From Fluviibacter sp039805725 (lineage in GTDB: Bacteria; Pseudomonadota; Gammaproteobacteria; Burkholderiales; Rhodocyclaceae): a DNA stretch of 55,418 nucleotides. The notes beneath the pieces were generated by a model, which saw nothing but the letters and a program-made list of their open reading frames with translations, searched no databases and was not told the DNA's origin. The position numbers and the translations under genes were made by a program. The stretch lies in assembly GCA_039805725.1 (NCBI GenBank), contig JBDLTT010000004.1:1-55418 (forward strand), in the 5' to 3' direction. Of this stretch, positions 33,939 to 41,452 are shown in pieces. Positions within the stretch are counted from its first letter, which is position 1. Every line of letters begins with the position of its first letter.

Positions 33939-34677
33939 TTTCCTGCCGTCTGCGGTTCTTAAAAGCCGCCGTGCTGAGATTAACCTCAAGGCGATTAAGT
34001 GTCGCGACAAAGAATTCGTACATCGTCTCAAGCGAAGGCGGATCAGGCAACAAATTAATGTACCCCTCATCCGTCAAAGATGGCTTGCCGCTGCGTAGCC
34101 GCATACTCGCAATATCGAACACGTTCTCCCGCCCTGCTTCAACAAAGGCACGGTATAAATCCTCGCCATCAAAACCGTGTCGACTCATCAACACGTAGAG
34201 GTCAAACCAGTCCCGTGTCTTTGAACGGTCGGCACAGGTGAGCGCCTTAGTCTTGAATGCCTCATCGAGCGTTGCCACACGCAACATCGAGGCTTCATTT
34301 CCAGCAAGCAACGTTGTAACGTGACGGTCAAAACACACAAATGACAACTTGACCGAGCCTTCGGGCAAATGCGCCAGATAGTTCTGCTGAAAGTCGGCAA
34401 GCTCCAGACCCGCATCCACAAAAGATTCCTGTGCGGCCACATCCAGCATCGCTTCAAGCCGAATCCCCTTCGCCAAAAGAACCTGCCTGAGCATCTTCAA
34501 ACGCTGCACTGGCAGCTTAGTACCTAAAAAAGCAAAATCCAAATCTTCACTCAAACGGTGCTCAATGCGCAACGTGAGCGCCGTGCCCCCGATCAGCACA
34601 AAGCCACGTAGCAATGGCTCGTACATCAGTGCCAGCCAGAGCCGGCGCGTTTCAGCCGGTAGCCTGCTGGTATCCAT
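33928..34677 (-). CDS. AbiEii/AbiGii-family nucleotidyltransferase (toxin-like)
   Basis: A 249-residue protein of the DUF1814 family, which includes the toxin of type IV abortive-infection systems; characterised members transfer nucleotides to RNA, often tRNA. The active-site pattern is GGTALTLRIEHRLSEDLDF, with the two acidic residues at D45 and D47. Later LDEAFKTKALTCADRSKTRDWFDLYVL is the conserved KxxA...RDxxDLY block. The XRE gene upstream overlaps it by 26 bases, typical of a two-gene toxin-antitoxin operon. Composition looks more AT-rich than the core genes. Whether it is toxic here is inference. Confidence 0.8.
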   Translation of the reverse strand: MDTSRLPAETRRLWLALMYEPLLRGFVLIGGTALTLRIEHRLSEDLDFAFLGTKLPVQRLKMLRQVLLAKGIRLEAMLDVAAQESFVDAGLELADFQQNYLAHLPEGSVKLSFVCFDRHVTTLLAGNEASMLRVATLDEAFKTKALTCADRSKTRDWFDLYVLMSRHGFDGEDLYRAFVEAGRENVFDIASMRLRSGKPSLTDEGYINLLPDPPSLETMYEFFVATLNRLEVNLSTAAFKNRRRQENDS

Positions 34678-35149
34678 CTTGAATATGCCTGAGGATACGT
34701 TCGGTCACAGGCGCCGCCTTAATCACTTCTTCGGCGCCATCCGACTTTAAACGTGCCCATTCCGTTGAAAGCTTGTCGATACCAAATTCAATGGCCGCAT
34801 CCAGCAGCAGTCTAAAACCCGGGTTAACAAGAGCCCGACGAATCAGCACGTCATCCGATGCATTTTTATTCGACCAAGCGAGCGGCACGGCATACTTGGT
34901 GCGAAATGGCACATCTGCCTGAGCTATCGTATAGGGCGTTGGGGGGCTTGCCAGGCTCAAAGGCGTACCGGCCACCTGGGCAAGCCTTACAACCAGGCCG
35001 AAGTTTCCCGAACCCCGCTTCTTCATGCGCGACAGGGTCTCTTCCGTAATACCGCTACGGTCTGCCAGCGTCTTCTGGGTCATACCCTTGGCTTGAGCCG
35101 CTGCCACAATCTGGGCGATCAGTGAGTTATCCGTTTGCATCGCTATCAT
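34652..35149 (-). CDS. XRE-family helix-turn-helix protein, likely antitoxin
   Basis: 165 residues. Residues about 8-65 form an XRE-type DNA-binding domain (AAQAKGMTQKTLADRSGITEETLSRMKKRG). Residues about 75-165 form a second part with no family I recognise, with the helical stretch DVLIRRALVNPGFRLLLDAAIEFGIDKLSTEWARL. The classic AbiEi antitoxin is a winged-helix protein and looks different. Overlap with the nucleotidyltransferase gene and a palindrome covering its own -35 region support an autoregulated antitoxin. The start at 35149 could be moved to 35140. Confidence 0.72.
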   Translation of the reverse strand: MIAMQTDNSLIAQIVAAAQAKGMTQKTLADRSGITEETLSRMKKRGSGNFGLVVRLAQVAGTPLSLASPPTPYTIAQADVPFRTKYAVPLAWSNKNASDDVLIRRALVNPGFRLLLDAAIEFGIDKLSTEWARLKSDGAEEVIKAAPVTERILRHIQDGYQQATG

Positions 35150-35168
35150 TGATTAATTGGTCAACACA

Positions 35169-35197
35169 ATACTATATAGAATTGACTAAATAGTCAA
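35169..35197 (-). promoter_or_regulatory. Promoter and palindromic operator of the XRE/AbiEii module
   Basis: TTGACTA and TAGTCAA (35182-35188, 35191-35197) are perfect arms around two bases. On the minus strand the outer arm supplies a -35 box TTGACT (35192-35197), with TAGTAT (35169-35174) at 17 bases or TATAGT at 15. A repressor bound to the palindrome would block the promoter, which fits autoregulation by the XRE protein. Confidence 0.6.
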
Positions 35198-35203
35198 GGT
35201 TGG

Positions 35204-36712
35204 CTATTTTCGGGTTGACCGGATGCGCAGACGGAATCCTGCTTCATCCCAGATGGCACTTTCATCATGCAGCGCTGCTGCCGTCATCGGGTTTTCGGCG
35301 AGCCAGTCGGCTGGAAGCTGTAACGTAAACCCATTCACGGTTTCCCGGGCCTGTAATGCTGGCGTATCCACACCATCGAGTCGTGAGCGATGAAGAATCG
35401 AAGCCAGACGCAGCGATAGAATTTGCCGCCACGCGACATCTTCACGGTTCAACCCTTCCACCTTGTTGAGTTTACCGCGGTGACACAGCACCAACAGCGC
35501 CAGACGCGCCTGATCCATTTTCGAGAAACCGGGCATATCGGCGTAACTGAGAATATAGGCGCCATGCTTGTGGTACCCGGTATGGGCAATCGACAAACCG
35601 ACTTCATGCAAACGCGCCGCCCAATCAATGAACTGACTGTCGCGCTCAAGCTCTTCAGGCTTGCGCAGTTTGAGATCCATGAGGTCCGTAAAAATCTTCA
35701 CAGCAGTTTCGGAGACCCGATCGGCCTGTTCGGACTCGACCTGATAGCGGCGCTGAAACTGTTTCACCGTTGCAGCACGCATATCGTGGTGATGAAAACG
35801 GCCAAGCAGATCGTAAAGCACGCCCAAGCGGAGCGCGCCATCGGCGTAGGTGACATGATCAATGTTCAGCGTATCGAGAATCGCCGACATAATCGCGACG
35901 CCACCAGGCAGGACGGGTATGCGATCTGATTTGACGCCATTCAACGGCAACGCATCCATGCGTTTGTAGCGGATCATCAATGCACAAAGCTGATCCAGGC
36001 CGCGATGGGTAATGCCGGGCACGCCATTCGGGTTCAGATCATTCTGTTCGAGAATTTCGGCAATCGCTTTGGCTGTCCCCGATGAACCAATGGCCTCTTT
36101 CCACCCCGTTTTCTGGTACGTGTGCGCAATCAGGGACACCTCTTTCGCCGCCGCCATCTGCGCTTCGTTCATGCGCTTGCGATCAATATGTCCATCGGGG
36201 AAATAGCGCAGCGAGTAACTCACGCAACCCATAAACAGCGATTCCAGGCACAGCGGCTTCATGCCATCACCGATGATGAACTCGGTCGACCCGCCACCAA
36301 TGTCAAAGACCAGGCGCTGCGCGTCCGATGCCGGCAAAGAATGTACGGCGCCGATGTAAATCAGACGCGCCTCTTCGCGCCCGGCAATAATTTCAATCGG
36401 AAACCCTAAGGCCGCTTCTGCTTCACGTAAAAACGGCGTGGCGTTCTTGGCAACCCGCAGGGCATTCGTGGCAACGGCACGCACGGCTTCGGGCGGCAAA
36501 CCACGTATGCGCTCACCAAAGCGCGAGAGTGCATCCAGCGCCCGCTCCTGCGACGCGCGATCGAGGCTCTTATCCGGCTGCAGACCCGAGGCGAGACGCA
36601 CCGACTCCTTGAGCGAATCCAGGGTATAAATCTGATCGTCAACAACCCGACCGACTTCCAGACGGAAGCTATTCGACCCAAGGTCAACCGCAGCAATCGA
36701 TTCGTATTGCAT
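35204..36712 (-). CDS. ppx: Exopolyphosphatase (Ppx/GppA family)
   Basis: Releases phosphate from polyphosphate ends; some relatives hydrolyse pppGpp. The 502-residue length fits the long form with the C-terminal HD-like domain. The ATPase-fold blocks are IAAVDLGSNSFRLEVGRV (phosphate 1 loop), FDIGGGSTEFIIG (phosphate 2), and IGSSGTAKAIAEIL. The C-terminal part contains WAARLHEVGLSIAHTGYHKHGAYIL. It follows ppk2 by six bases, so synthesis and breakdown of polyphosphate are linked in one transcript. Choice between Ppx and GppA rests on context. Confidence 0.9.
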   Translation of the reverse strand: MQYESIAAVDLGSNSFRLEVGRVVDDQIYTLDSLKESVRLASGLQPDKSLDRASQERALDALSRFGERIRGLPPEAVRAVATNALRVAKNATPFLREAEAALGFPIEIIAGREEARLIYIGAVHSLPASDAQRLVFDIGGGSTEFIIGDGMKPLCLESLFMGCVSYSLRYFPDGHIDRKRMNEAQMAAAKEVSLIAHTYQKTGWKEAIGSSGTAKAIAEILEQNDLNPNGVPGITHRGLDQLCALMIRYKRMDALPLNGVKSDRIPVLPGGVAIMSAILDTLNIDHVTYADGALRLGVLYDLLGRFHHHDMRAATVKQFQRRYQVESEQADRVSETAVKIFTDLMDLKLRKPEELERDSQFIDWAARLHEVGLSIAHTGYHKHGAYILSYADMPGFSKMDQARLALLVLCHRGKLNKVEGLNREDVAWRQILSLRLASILHRSRLDGVDTPALQARETVNGFTLQLPADWLAENPMTAAALHDESAIWDEAGFRLRIRSTRK

Positions 36713-36718
36713 GAAAGA

Positions 36719-37684
36719 TCAGCGCTCCGCGTAGTAATCCGGAACAATCATCGATTCCGGCACCGGGTGGCGCACGTAATCCGGGTTATGGCGTCGTTCG
36801 GGCAATGACACCGGTTCATGGCTGATATCGGTATAGGGCACTTGCGACAGCAGATGACGGATACAGTTCAGCCGCGCGAGCTTCTTGTCGTTGCCCGGTA
36901 CCACCCACCAGGGCGCCTCCGGAATATTGGTCCGATCCAGCATATCTTCCTTGGTGCGGGTGTAGTCCTCCCAGCGGGCGCGCGACTCCAGATCCATCGG
37001 GCTCAGCTTCCACTGCTTGAGCGGATCATTGATCCGGCTCAGAAAGCGTACATGCTGCTCTTCATCGTTGATCGAGAACCAGTATTTCACGATCTGAATT
37101 CCCGAACGTACCAGCATACGCTCGAACTCCGGCACCGAACGGAAAAACTCTTCACATTCCGCCTCGGTACAAAAGCCCATCACCCGTTCCACCCCTGCCC
37201 GGTTGTACCAGCTACGATCAAACAGCACGATCTCGCCTGCCGCCGGAAAATGCGGCACGTAGCGCTGGAAATACCACTGGGTCTTTTCCCGGTCGCTTGG
37301 CGCCGGCAGCGCCACGGTCCGAACGACACGCGGGTTTAACCGTTGCGTGATGCGTTTGATGACCCCGCCCTTGCCTGCGGCGTCACGTCCTTCAAAAACA
37401 ATAATCATGCGGTGCCCGGTATGCGACACCCAATCCTGCAACTTGATCAACTCCCCCTGCAGACGCAGCAACTCACGGAAATAATGGCGACGCTGGATCA
37501 CCGCGGCCCGCTTTTCCTCCGGCGTGCGGCTCAACACCTCGTCGAAGCGCTGATCATCCAGCTCCATCTCGAGCTCTTCATCGTAGCTATCCAGTAGCTC
37601 ACGTTCCAGACGGCGGTGTAACTCGGTAACCGAAACGGCCGAATCTTCTTCAGGCAAGGGGGCAGCAGGTGGCATACGGGTCAT
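36719..37684 (-). CDS. ppk2: Polyphosphate kinase 2
   Basis: PPK2 enzymes move phosphate between polyphosphate and nucleoside mono- or diphosphates. The 321-residue single-domain protein has Walker A GRDAAGKGG (99-107) after IIVFE, Walker B with FDRSWYNRAGVERVMGF (D156, R157), and the lid region around DREKTQWYFQRYVPHFPAAGEI. The acidic N-terminus (about 30-50) is variable in this family. The class (ADP or AMP preference) is not decided here. It is first in the ppk2-ppx pair. Confidence 0.93.
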   Translation of the reverse strand: MTRMPPAAPLPEEDSAVSVTELHRRLERELLDSYDEELEMELDDQRFDEVLSRTPEEKRAAVIQRRHYFRELLRLQGELIKLQDWVSHTGHRMIIVFEGRDAAGKGGVIKRITQRLNPRVVRTVALPAPSDREKTQWYFQRYVPHFPAAGEIVLFDRSWYNRAGVERVMGFCTEAECEEFFRSVPEFERMLVRSGIQIVKYWFSINDEEQHVRFLSRINDPLKQWKLSPMDLESRARWEDYTRTKEDMLDRTNIPEAPWWVVPGNDKKLARLNCIRHLLSQVPYTDISHEPVSLPERRHNPDYVRHPVPESMIVPDYYAER

Positions 37685-37834
37685 AACCAGACAATAGATA
37701 CGTCAAAGGCTCCATTGTAATGACCTCGCGCCTATAAATGATTTCATCGGCAACCAAAACACTAACCCTTTGTTTCCGGGACAATTTTTAGAGCGTTGCG
37801 GCCAAAATCTTCTCGAAGCGCCGAATTAAAGGCT

Positions 37835-37860
37835 CAAAAAATCGAACCTTGGCGGTTCGA
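37835..37860 (-). terminator. Rho-independent terminator, minus strand
   Basis: TCGAACC (37842-37848) and GGTTCGA (37854-37860) pair perfectly around a five-base loop. On the minus strand the stem is followed directly by a T run. It would insulate ppk2-ppx from transcription coming from the right, for example from relA-mntA-hepT. Confidence 0.65.
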
Positions 37861-37975
37861 GAATTTGGCTGATTGGGCGCAGATCTGTTATCTCAGCCCC
37901 CCGAAATAGGGTAATTGTCGCTCTTCTTTCTGATCAACATGAGTCTTAATGATCAATTCTAGTAAGATCTAAAAA

Positions 37976-37997
37976 GGTGTTATAGTGCGTAAACACC
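37976..37997 (+). promoter_or_regulatory. Inverted repeat around the -10 box of the RHH/PIN module
   Basis: GGTGTT (37976-37981) and AACACC (37992-37997) are perfect arms around a TATAGT box (37981-37986). The arms lie 19 bases before the antitoxin ATG. No good -35 box is visible. Such sites are typical for ribbon-helix-helix autorepressors. Confidence 0.5.
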
Positions 37998-38015
37998 AAC
38001 TCACCAAAACGCATT

Positions 38016-38261
38016 ATGGCACGTTTAACCATTACGCTTGACGACGCTCTGCATCAGGCGCTGAAAGAGGCTGCAGCCCGTCAGGGAAGGACGATTGGAA
38101 CAATTATTGAGGAAAGCCTTGAGCTCAGGGGTATTAAGCCTATGAGTAGTGCTAGAGAATTAGTCGCCCGATCCAAACGGGTCAGCAATCTGACTGAGGC
38201 AGAAGCCATTGAACTTGCGGTAGCAGAGACACACGCACAACGCCAAGGTCGCTTGGGTTGA
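38016..38261 (+). CDS. Ribbon-helix-helix (CopG-like) antitoxin
   Basis: 81 residues starting MARLTITLDDALHQALKEAAARQGRTIGTIIEESLE, a clear ribbon-helix-helix domain (strand 2-8, helices 10-21 and 26-34), then an extended C-terminal tail that would wrap the toxin. It precedes the PIN gene, and its stop overlaps the upstream TTG codon that could start that gene. Operator-like arms surround its -10 box. Function as antitoxin is inferred from the pair. Confidence 0.8.
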   Translation: MARLTITLDDALHQALKEAAARQGRTIGTIIEESLELRGIKPMSSARELVARSKRVSNLTEAEAIELAVAETHAQRQGRLG

Positions 38262-38266
38262 GCAAA

Positions 38267-38731
38267 ATGCAACTGTGGATTATTGACACGAATGTCGTCG
38301 TTTCTGGCCTGATAAGTCCAGCACCGGATAGCCCTACGGCCAGGATTCTGGAAGACATGCTAACGGGTCAATTGGTTTTTGTGCTCTCCCCGGCCTTGTT
38401 GGCTGAATATCGAGCGGTTCTTCTGCGACCGAATATCACTAAGCGGCATGGCCTCGCCGAACCTGAGGTTGACCAGATACTGATTGAGCTAGCGGCGAAC
38501 GCCAAATGGTCCGAACCTGATCAGGATGATGCCCATGCGGCACCGGACAATGGTGATGCCCACTTATGGGCGCTGCTAAAGATACATCCGGAGGCATCAT
38601 TAATTACCGGAGATCGACTGCTCATTCAAAACCCTCGGCCGGGCAGCAAAATCATATCGCCATCGGATTACGTGAATCCCAGACGTGCATTACAGCGATT
38701 GAATCAAGAACGCAAAGAGTACAGGGTTTAA
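38267..38731 (+). CDS. PIN-domain toxin (COG1569 type)
   Basis: PIN domains are Mg-dependent ribonucleases. The protein begins MQLWIIDTNVVVSGLISP with the first acidic ligand D7; LLAEYRAVLLRP carries the conserved Glu; DNGDAHLWALLKIHPEASLITGDRLLI supplies the remaining acidic residues. It matches the family annotated as putative toxin-antitoxin PIN toxins. I chose the ATG at 38267 (154 residues); a TTG at 38258 would overlap the antitoxin stop. It converges on hepT with a seven-base gap. Confidence 0.82.
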   Translation: MQLWIIDTNVVVSGLISPAPDSPTARILEDMLTGQLVFVLSPALLAEYRAVLLRPNITKRHGLAEPEVDQILIELAANAKWSEPDQDDAHAAPDNGDAHLWALLKIHPEASLITGDRLLIQNPRPGSKIISPSDYVNPRRALQRLNQERKEYRV

Positions 38732-38738
38732 TGCCTTC

Positions 38739-39101
38739 TTATTCGTCAAGCACAAAAGTCTGAAGTAATCGCTTCAACAGGGGCAATTCTTGCTGGACAG
38801 TTTCCCAAAGAATACCAGCATCAACCCGAAAATATTCGTGGGTCAGAACATTGCGCATATCATAAGCATCGCGCAGATGAGCCCACAACTCGCTATTCTT
38901 GCCCTCCAAATCCGGTCGCAAATCACACAGTCTGTTAGCGGCTTCACCAACAACAATGAAACCTTCAATGACAGCACGCTGTGTTTTGCCATCTTGAAGG
39001 AAAGAAGCTTTGTCTAATTCGCCAAGATCAGCAATGATATTGCCGATAGCTTCCAAAATGTCCTGCGCACGATCTAGAGCTCTGTGTGGATCATGACTCA
39101 T
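38739..39101 (-). CDS. hepT: HepT-like HEPN ribonuclease toxin (DUF86)
   Basis: 120 residues of helical HEPN fold. The diagnostic R-x4-H-x-Y motif is RNVLTHEY (R83, H88, Y90). In studied HepT/MntA pairs this motif is the RNase active site, and the tyrosine is AMPylated by MntA to neutralise the toxin. EGFIVVGEAANRL is also typical for DUF86. The gene overlaps mntA by four bases. Confidence 0.88.
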   Translation of the reverse strand: MSHDPHRALDRAQDILEAIGNIIADLGELDKASFLQDGKTQRAVIEGFIVVGEAANRLCDLRPDLEGKNSELWAHLRDAYDMRNVLTHEYFRVDAGILWETVQQELPLLKRLLQTFVLDE

Positions 39102-39391
39102 ATCGTTAGGGCATCTTTAAGGACACGATCTCTATAGCGTTCATGAATCGACATGGGGGTCAACACATCTGTCTTGATCCCCAATGCAGCTTCAAGGGCT
39201 CGTTTGAGGCGAACCAGTGTGACCAGAGATGTCTTCCCGTCGACGGGATCGACTAATAGATCAAGATCACTTTGCTCGCTATCCTCACCTCGGGCAACAG
39301 ATCCAAACACACGCGGATTCAACGCATCGTGGGCTAGCACGATGCGACGAATTTCATCACGATGTTCCTGGAGAATTTGCGAAGGTTTCAT
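39098..39391 (-). CDS. mntA: MntA-like minimal nucleotidyltransferase antitoxin
   Basis: 97 residues with an exact GS-x10-DxD nucleotidyltransferase motif: G30, S31, D42, D44 in FGSVARGEDSEQSDLDLLV. The third acidic residue is likely in KTDVL. In known systems this enzyme AMPylates HepT. It starts only 21 bases behind the relA stop on the same strand, and no ribosome binding site or strong promoter is visible in that gap, so cotranscription with relA is possible. Confidence 0.87.
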   Translation of the reverse strand: MKPSQILQEHRDEIRRIVLAHDALNPRVFGSVARGEDSEQSDLDLLVDPVDGKTSLVTLVRLKRALEAALGIKTDVLTPMSIHERYRDRVLKDALTI

Positions 39392-39412
39392 GGGGACAAA
39401 TATAGCATTTAC

Positions 39413-41452
39413 TCAACCCCGGCGTGCACTCACCACCCCATTCACCTGTTGAATATGATGGAGCGCCTGGTTGAGGCGTTTGATGTCGGCCACTTCGACC
39501 GTAAACGCCATTTCGGCAGCGCCCTGCTTCGATTGCGTGCGCACGGCGGTGACATTGACCCGTTCGCGCGCCAACACATCGGAAATATCCCGCAGCAAGC
39601 CCTGGCGATCCTGGGCATCGACCAGAATGTCGACGGCGTAAACGTTCGTATCGCCACCCGAAGCTGGTGCAGCGTCTGCCCAGTCTGCGTCAATCACCCG
39701 CTCCGGGTGAAGCGCGGCCACATGCTGGAAGCTCGGGCAATCTTGCCGGTGCACGGAAATCCCCTTTTCGCGGGTGACAAAGCCCTGGATCGGATCCGGT
39801 GGCACGGGTTTACAACATTTGGCCAGCTGCGTCAGCAACTGGTCGACCCCAACAATGAGCACCCCACTACCACCCTTATGGCGGGACCGACGCACCATGG
39901 CTTCTGGCGATAGGTCGACCAGCGGTAGCTCGTGCTGTTCGTTGTCTTCCGTCTTCTGGGGTTCGTCCGGCAGATCCTGAGCGGCAAACCAGCTGCGCAC
40001 CTTGGTGCGTGCCGATTTGGTCATCAGGTAGCCCTGCTGTGGATTCAGCCAGTCACGCGATGGCCCGCCCTCTTTGGCGGCGACGATCTCGATGCGCTGC
40101 CCCGTTTTCAAGGGGGTTGTGAGCGGCACCAGCGCGCCATCGACCTTGGCGCCGCGACAGCGATGTCCCAGTTCGGTATGAACGCGGTAGGCAAAATCAA
40201 CCGGGGTTGAGCCCACGGGCAAATCGACAACGCGGCCTTGCGGTGTAAAGACATAGAGCGTGTCGTCGAGGGCGGCCTCACGGTAATGCGTCTGCCAGTC
40301 TCGGCTATCGCCGATATCCTCGCGCCAGTTCAGGAGCTGGCGTAGAAGCGCGATCTTGTCGTCATAATTGCCGCTACTGCGAGCACCTTCCTTATATCGC
40401 CAGTGCGCGGCCACGCCCAACTCTGCATGCTGATGCATCTCGTGGGTACGGATCTGGATCTCCAACGCGCGACCATCCTCACAATGAACCGCGGTATGCA
40501 AAGACCGGTAGTCGTTACCCTTGGGTTGGGAGATGTAATCGTCAAACTCCGATGGAATCGGGCTCCAGATCTGGTGCACGTAACCCAATGCCGTATAGCA
40601 ATCCTGAACGGTGTCGACGACGATCCGCAACGCACGCACATCATAAAGTTCATCGAAGGCCAGGCCTTTACGATGCATCTTGTTCCAGATGCTATAGATA
40701 TGCTTGGGACGGCCATAGACCTCCGCCACCACACCCCGCTCTTTCAGAGCCGACTGGACGCGTTGCACAGCAGCAGCAATAAAGCTCTCCCGCTCAAGGC
40801 GCTTTTCGTCGAGCTTTTTGGCGATCTCCCGGTACGTCTCGGGATGCAGAAAACGGAAGGAGAGGTCTTCGAGCTCCCACTTGAGTTCCCAGACACCCAG
40901 TCGGTTCGCTAGCGGCGCCAGCAATTCGAGCGTTTCCTGGGCTACTGCCAACCGGGCTGGATCCGGATTGTGCGCGTAGTAGCGCAGTGTCTGCGTGCGC
41001 GAGGCGAGCCTCAGGAGCACGACCCGTACATCTTCCACCATGGCGAGCAACATTTTGCGCAGGATCTCGACCTGCGCTTTCAGATCCTGCGGATTCAGGA
41101 CTGCATCGCTGACAAAGGCCTGGGCGATCGGCCGCATCTGGTTGAGCTTATGAACACCCCGCACCAAGCGCATGATGTCTTGGCCGTATTGCTGTTCGAA
41201 ACGGTCTCGATCAAAACCCTCCTGATTCGGAAAAGCAAACAGTAAGGCGGCCGCGCGGGCGGTGGCATCCAGACGGAGCTCGGCAGCCAGACTGGCCATC
41301 GCCAGCGCATGCGGCCAGGTTGACTCGCCGCTCTCTAGCCGTTGATCGCCGTAAGCGGTTTGCGCTTCCCGCGCAACGGCCTGCAGATGGTGCCGCTGGG
41401 GCTCATCCAGATCTACCCAGATGGCATCCGGCAACATGGCGTCTTTCATCAT
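39413..41452 (-). CDS. relA: GTP pyrophosphokinase RelA
   Basis: Ribosome-associated (p)ppGpp synthetase. Of the two long RSH types this is RelA: the hydrolase-like domain lacks the HD pair (LLFAFPNQEG at about 71-80). The synthetase domain is intact (VYGRPKHIYSIWNKMHRKGLAFDELYDVRALRI; PKGNDYRSLHTAVHCEDGRALEIQIRTHEMHQHAELGVAAHWRYKEG). TGS (about 380-445) and C-terminal ACT (about 605-680) domains follow. I use the ATG at 41452, sharing one base with the hydrolase stop; a TTG at 41455 is upstream. SpoT is not in this window. Confidence 0.94.
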   Translation of the reverse strand: MMKDAMLPDAIWVDLDEPQRHHLQAVAREAQTAYGDQRLESGESTWPHALAMASLAAELRLDATARAAALLFAFPNQEGFDRDRFEQQYGQDIMRLVRGVHKLNQMRPIAQAFVSDAVLNPQDLKAQVEILRKMLLAMVEDVRVVLLRLASRTQTLRYYAHNPDPARLAVAQETLELLAPLANRLGVWELKWELEDLSFRFLHPETYREIAKKLDEKRLERESFIAAAVQRVQSALKERGVVAEVYGRPKHIYSIWNKMHRKGLAFDELYDVRALRIVVDTVQDCYTALGYVHQIWSPIPSEFDDYISQPKGNDYRSLHTAVHCEDGRALEIQIRTHEMHQHAELGVAAHWRYKEGARSSGNYDDKIALLRQLLNWREDIGDSRDWQTHYREAALDDTLYVFTPQGRVVDLPVGSTPVDFAYRVHTELGHRCRGAKVDGALVPLTTPLKTGQRIEIVAAKEGGPSRDWLNPQQGYLMTKSARTKVRSWFAAQDLPDEPQKTEDNEQHELPLVDLSPEAMVRRSRHKGGSGVLIVGVDQLLTQLAKCCKPVPPDPIQGFVTREKGISVHRQDCPSFQHVAALHPERVIDADWADAAPASGGDTNVYAVDILVDAQDRQGLLRDISDVLARERVNVTAVRTQSKQGAAEMAFTVEVADIKRLNQALHHIQQVNGVVSARRG

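Larger units (their letters stand above)
37685..38015. other. AT-rich intergenic region between ppk2 and the PIN module
   Basis: 331 bases without a gene. It holds a possible ppk2 -10 box TACAAT on the minus strand (37714-37719), a minus-strand terminator (37835-37860), two TGATCA sites (37931-37936 and 37950-37955), and the operator and promoter region of the RHH/PIN pair at the right end. No small RNA or tRNA fold was convincing. Confidence 0.55.

Noticed and set aside
37842..37868. GGTTCGA-containing hairpin resembling a tRNA T arm
   Set aside because: No acceptor, D or anticodon stems can be placed around it, and the stem followed by a T run on the minus strand is better explained as a terminator.
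33928..39391. Integrated prophage or integrative element carrying the toxin-antitoxin modules
   Set aside because: No integrase, transposase, tRNA attachment site or flanking direct repeat was seen, and core genes (ppx, ppk2) lie between the modules.
39413..41452. Bifunctional SpoT-type enzyme
   Set aside because: The hydrolase site lacks the HD pair, so the synthetase-only RelA assignment is better.
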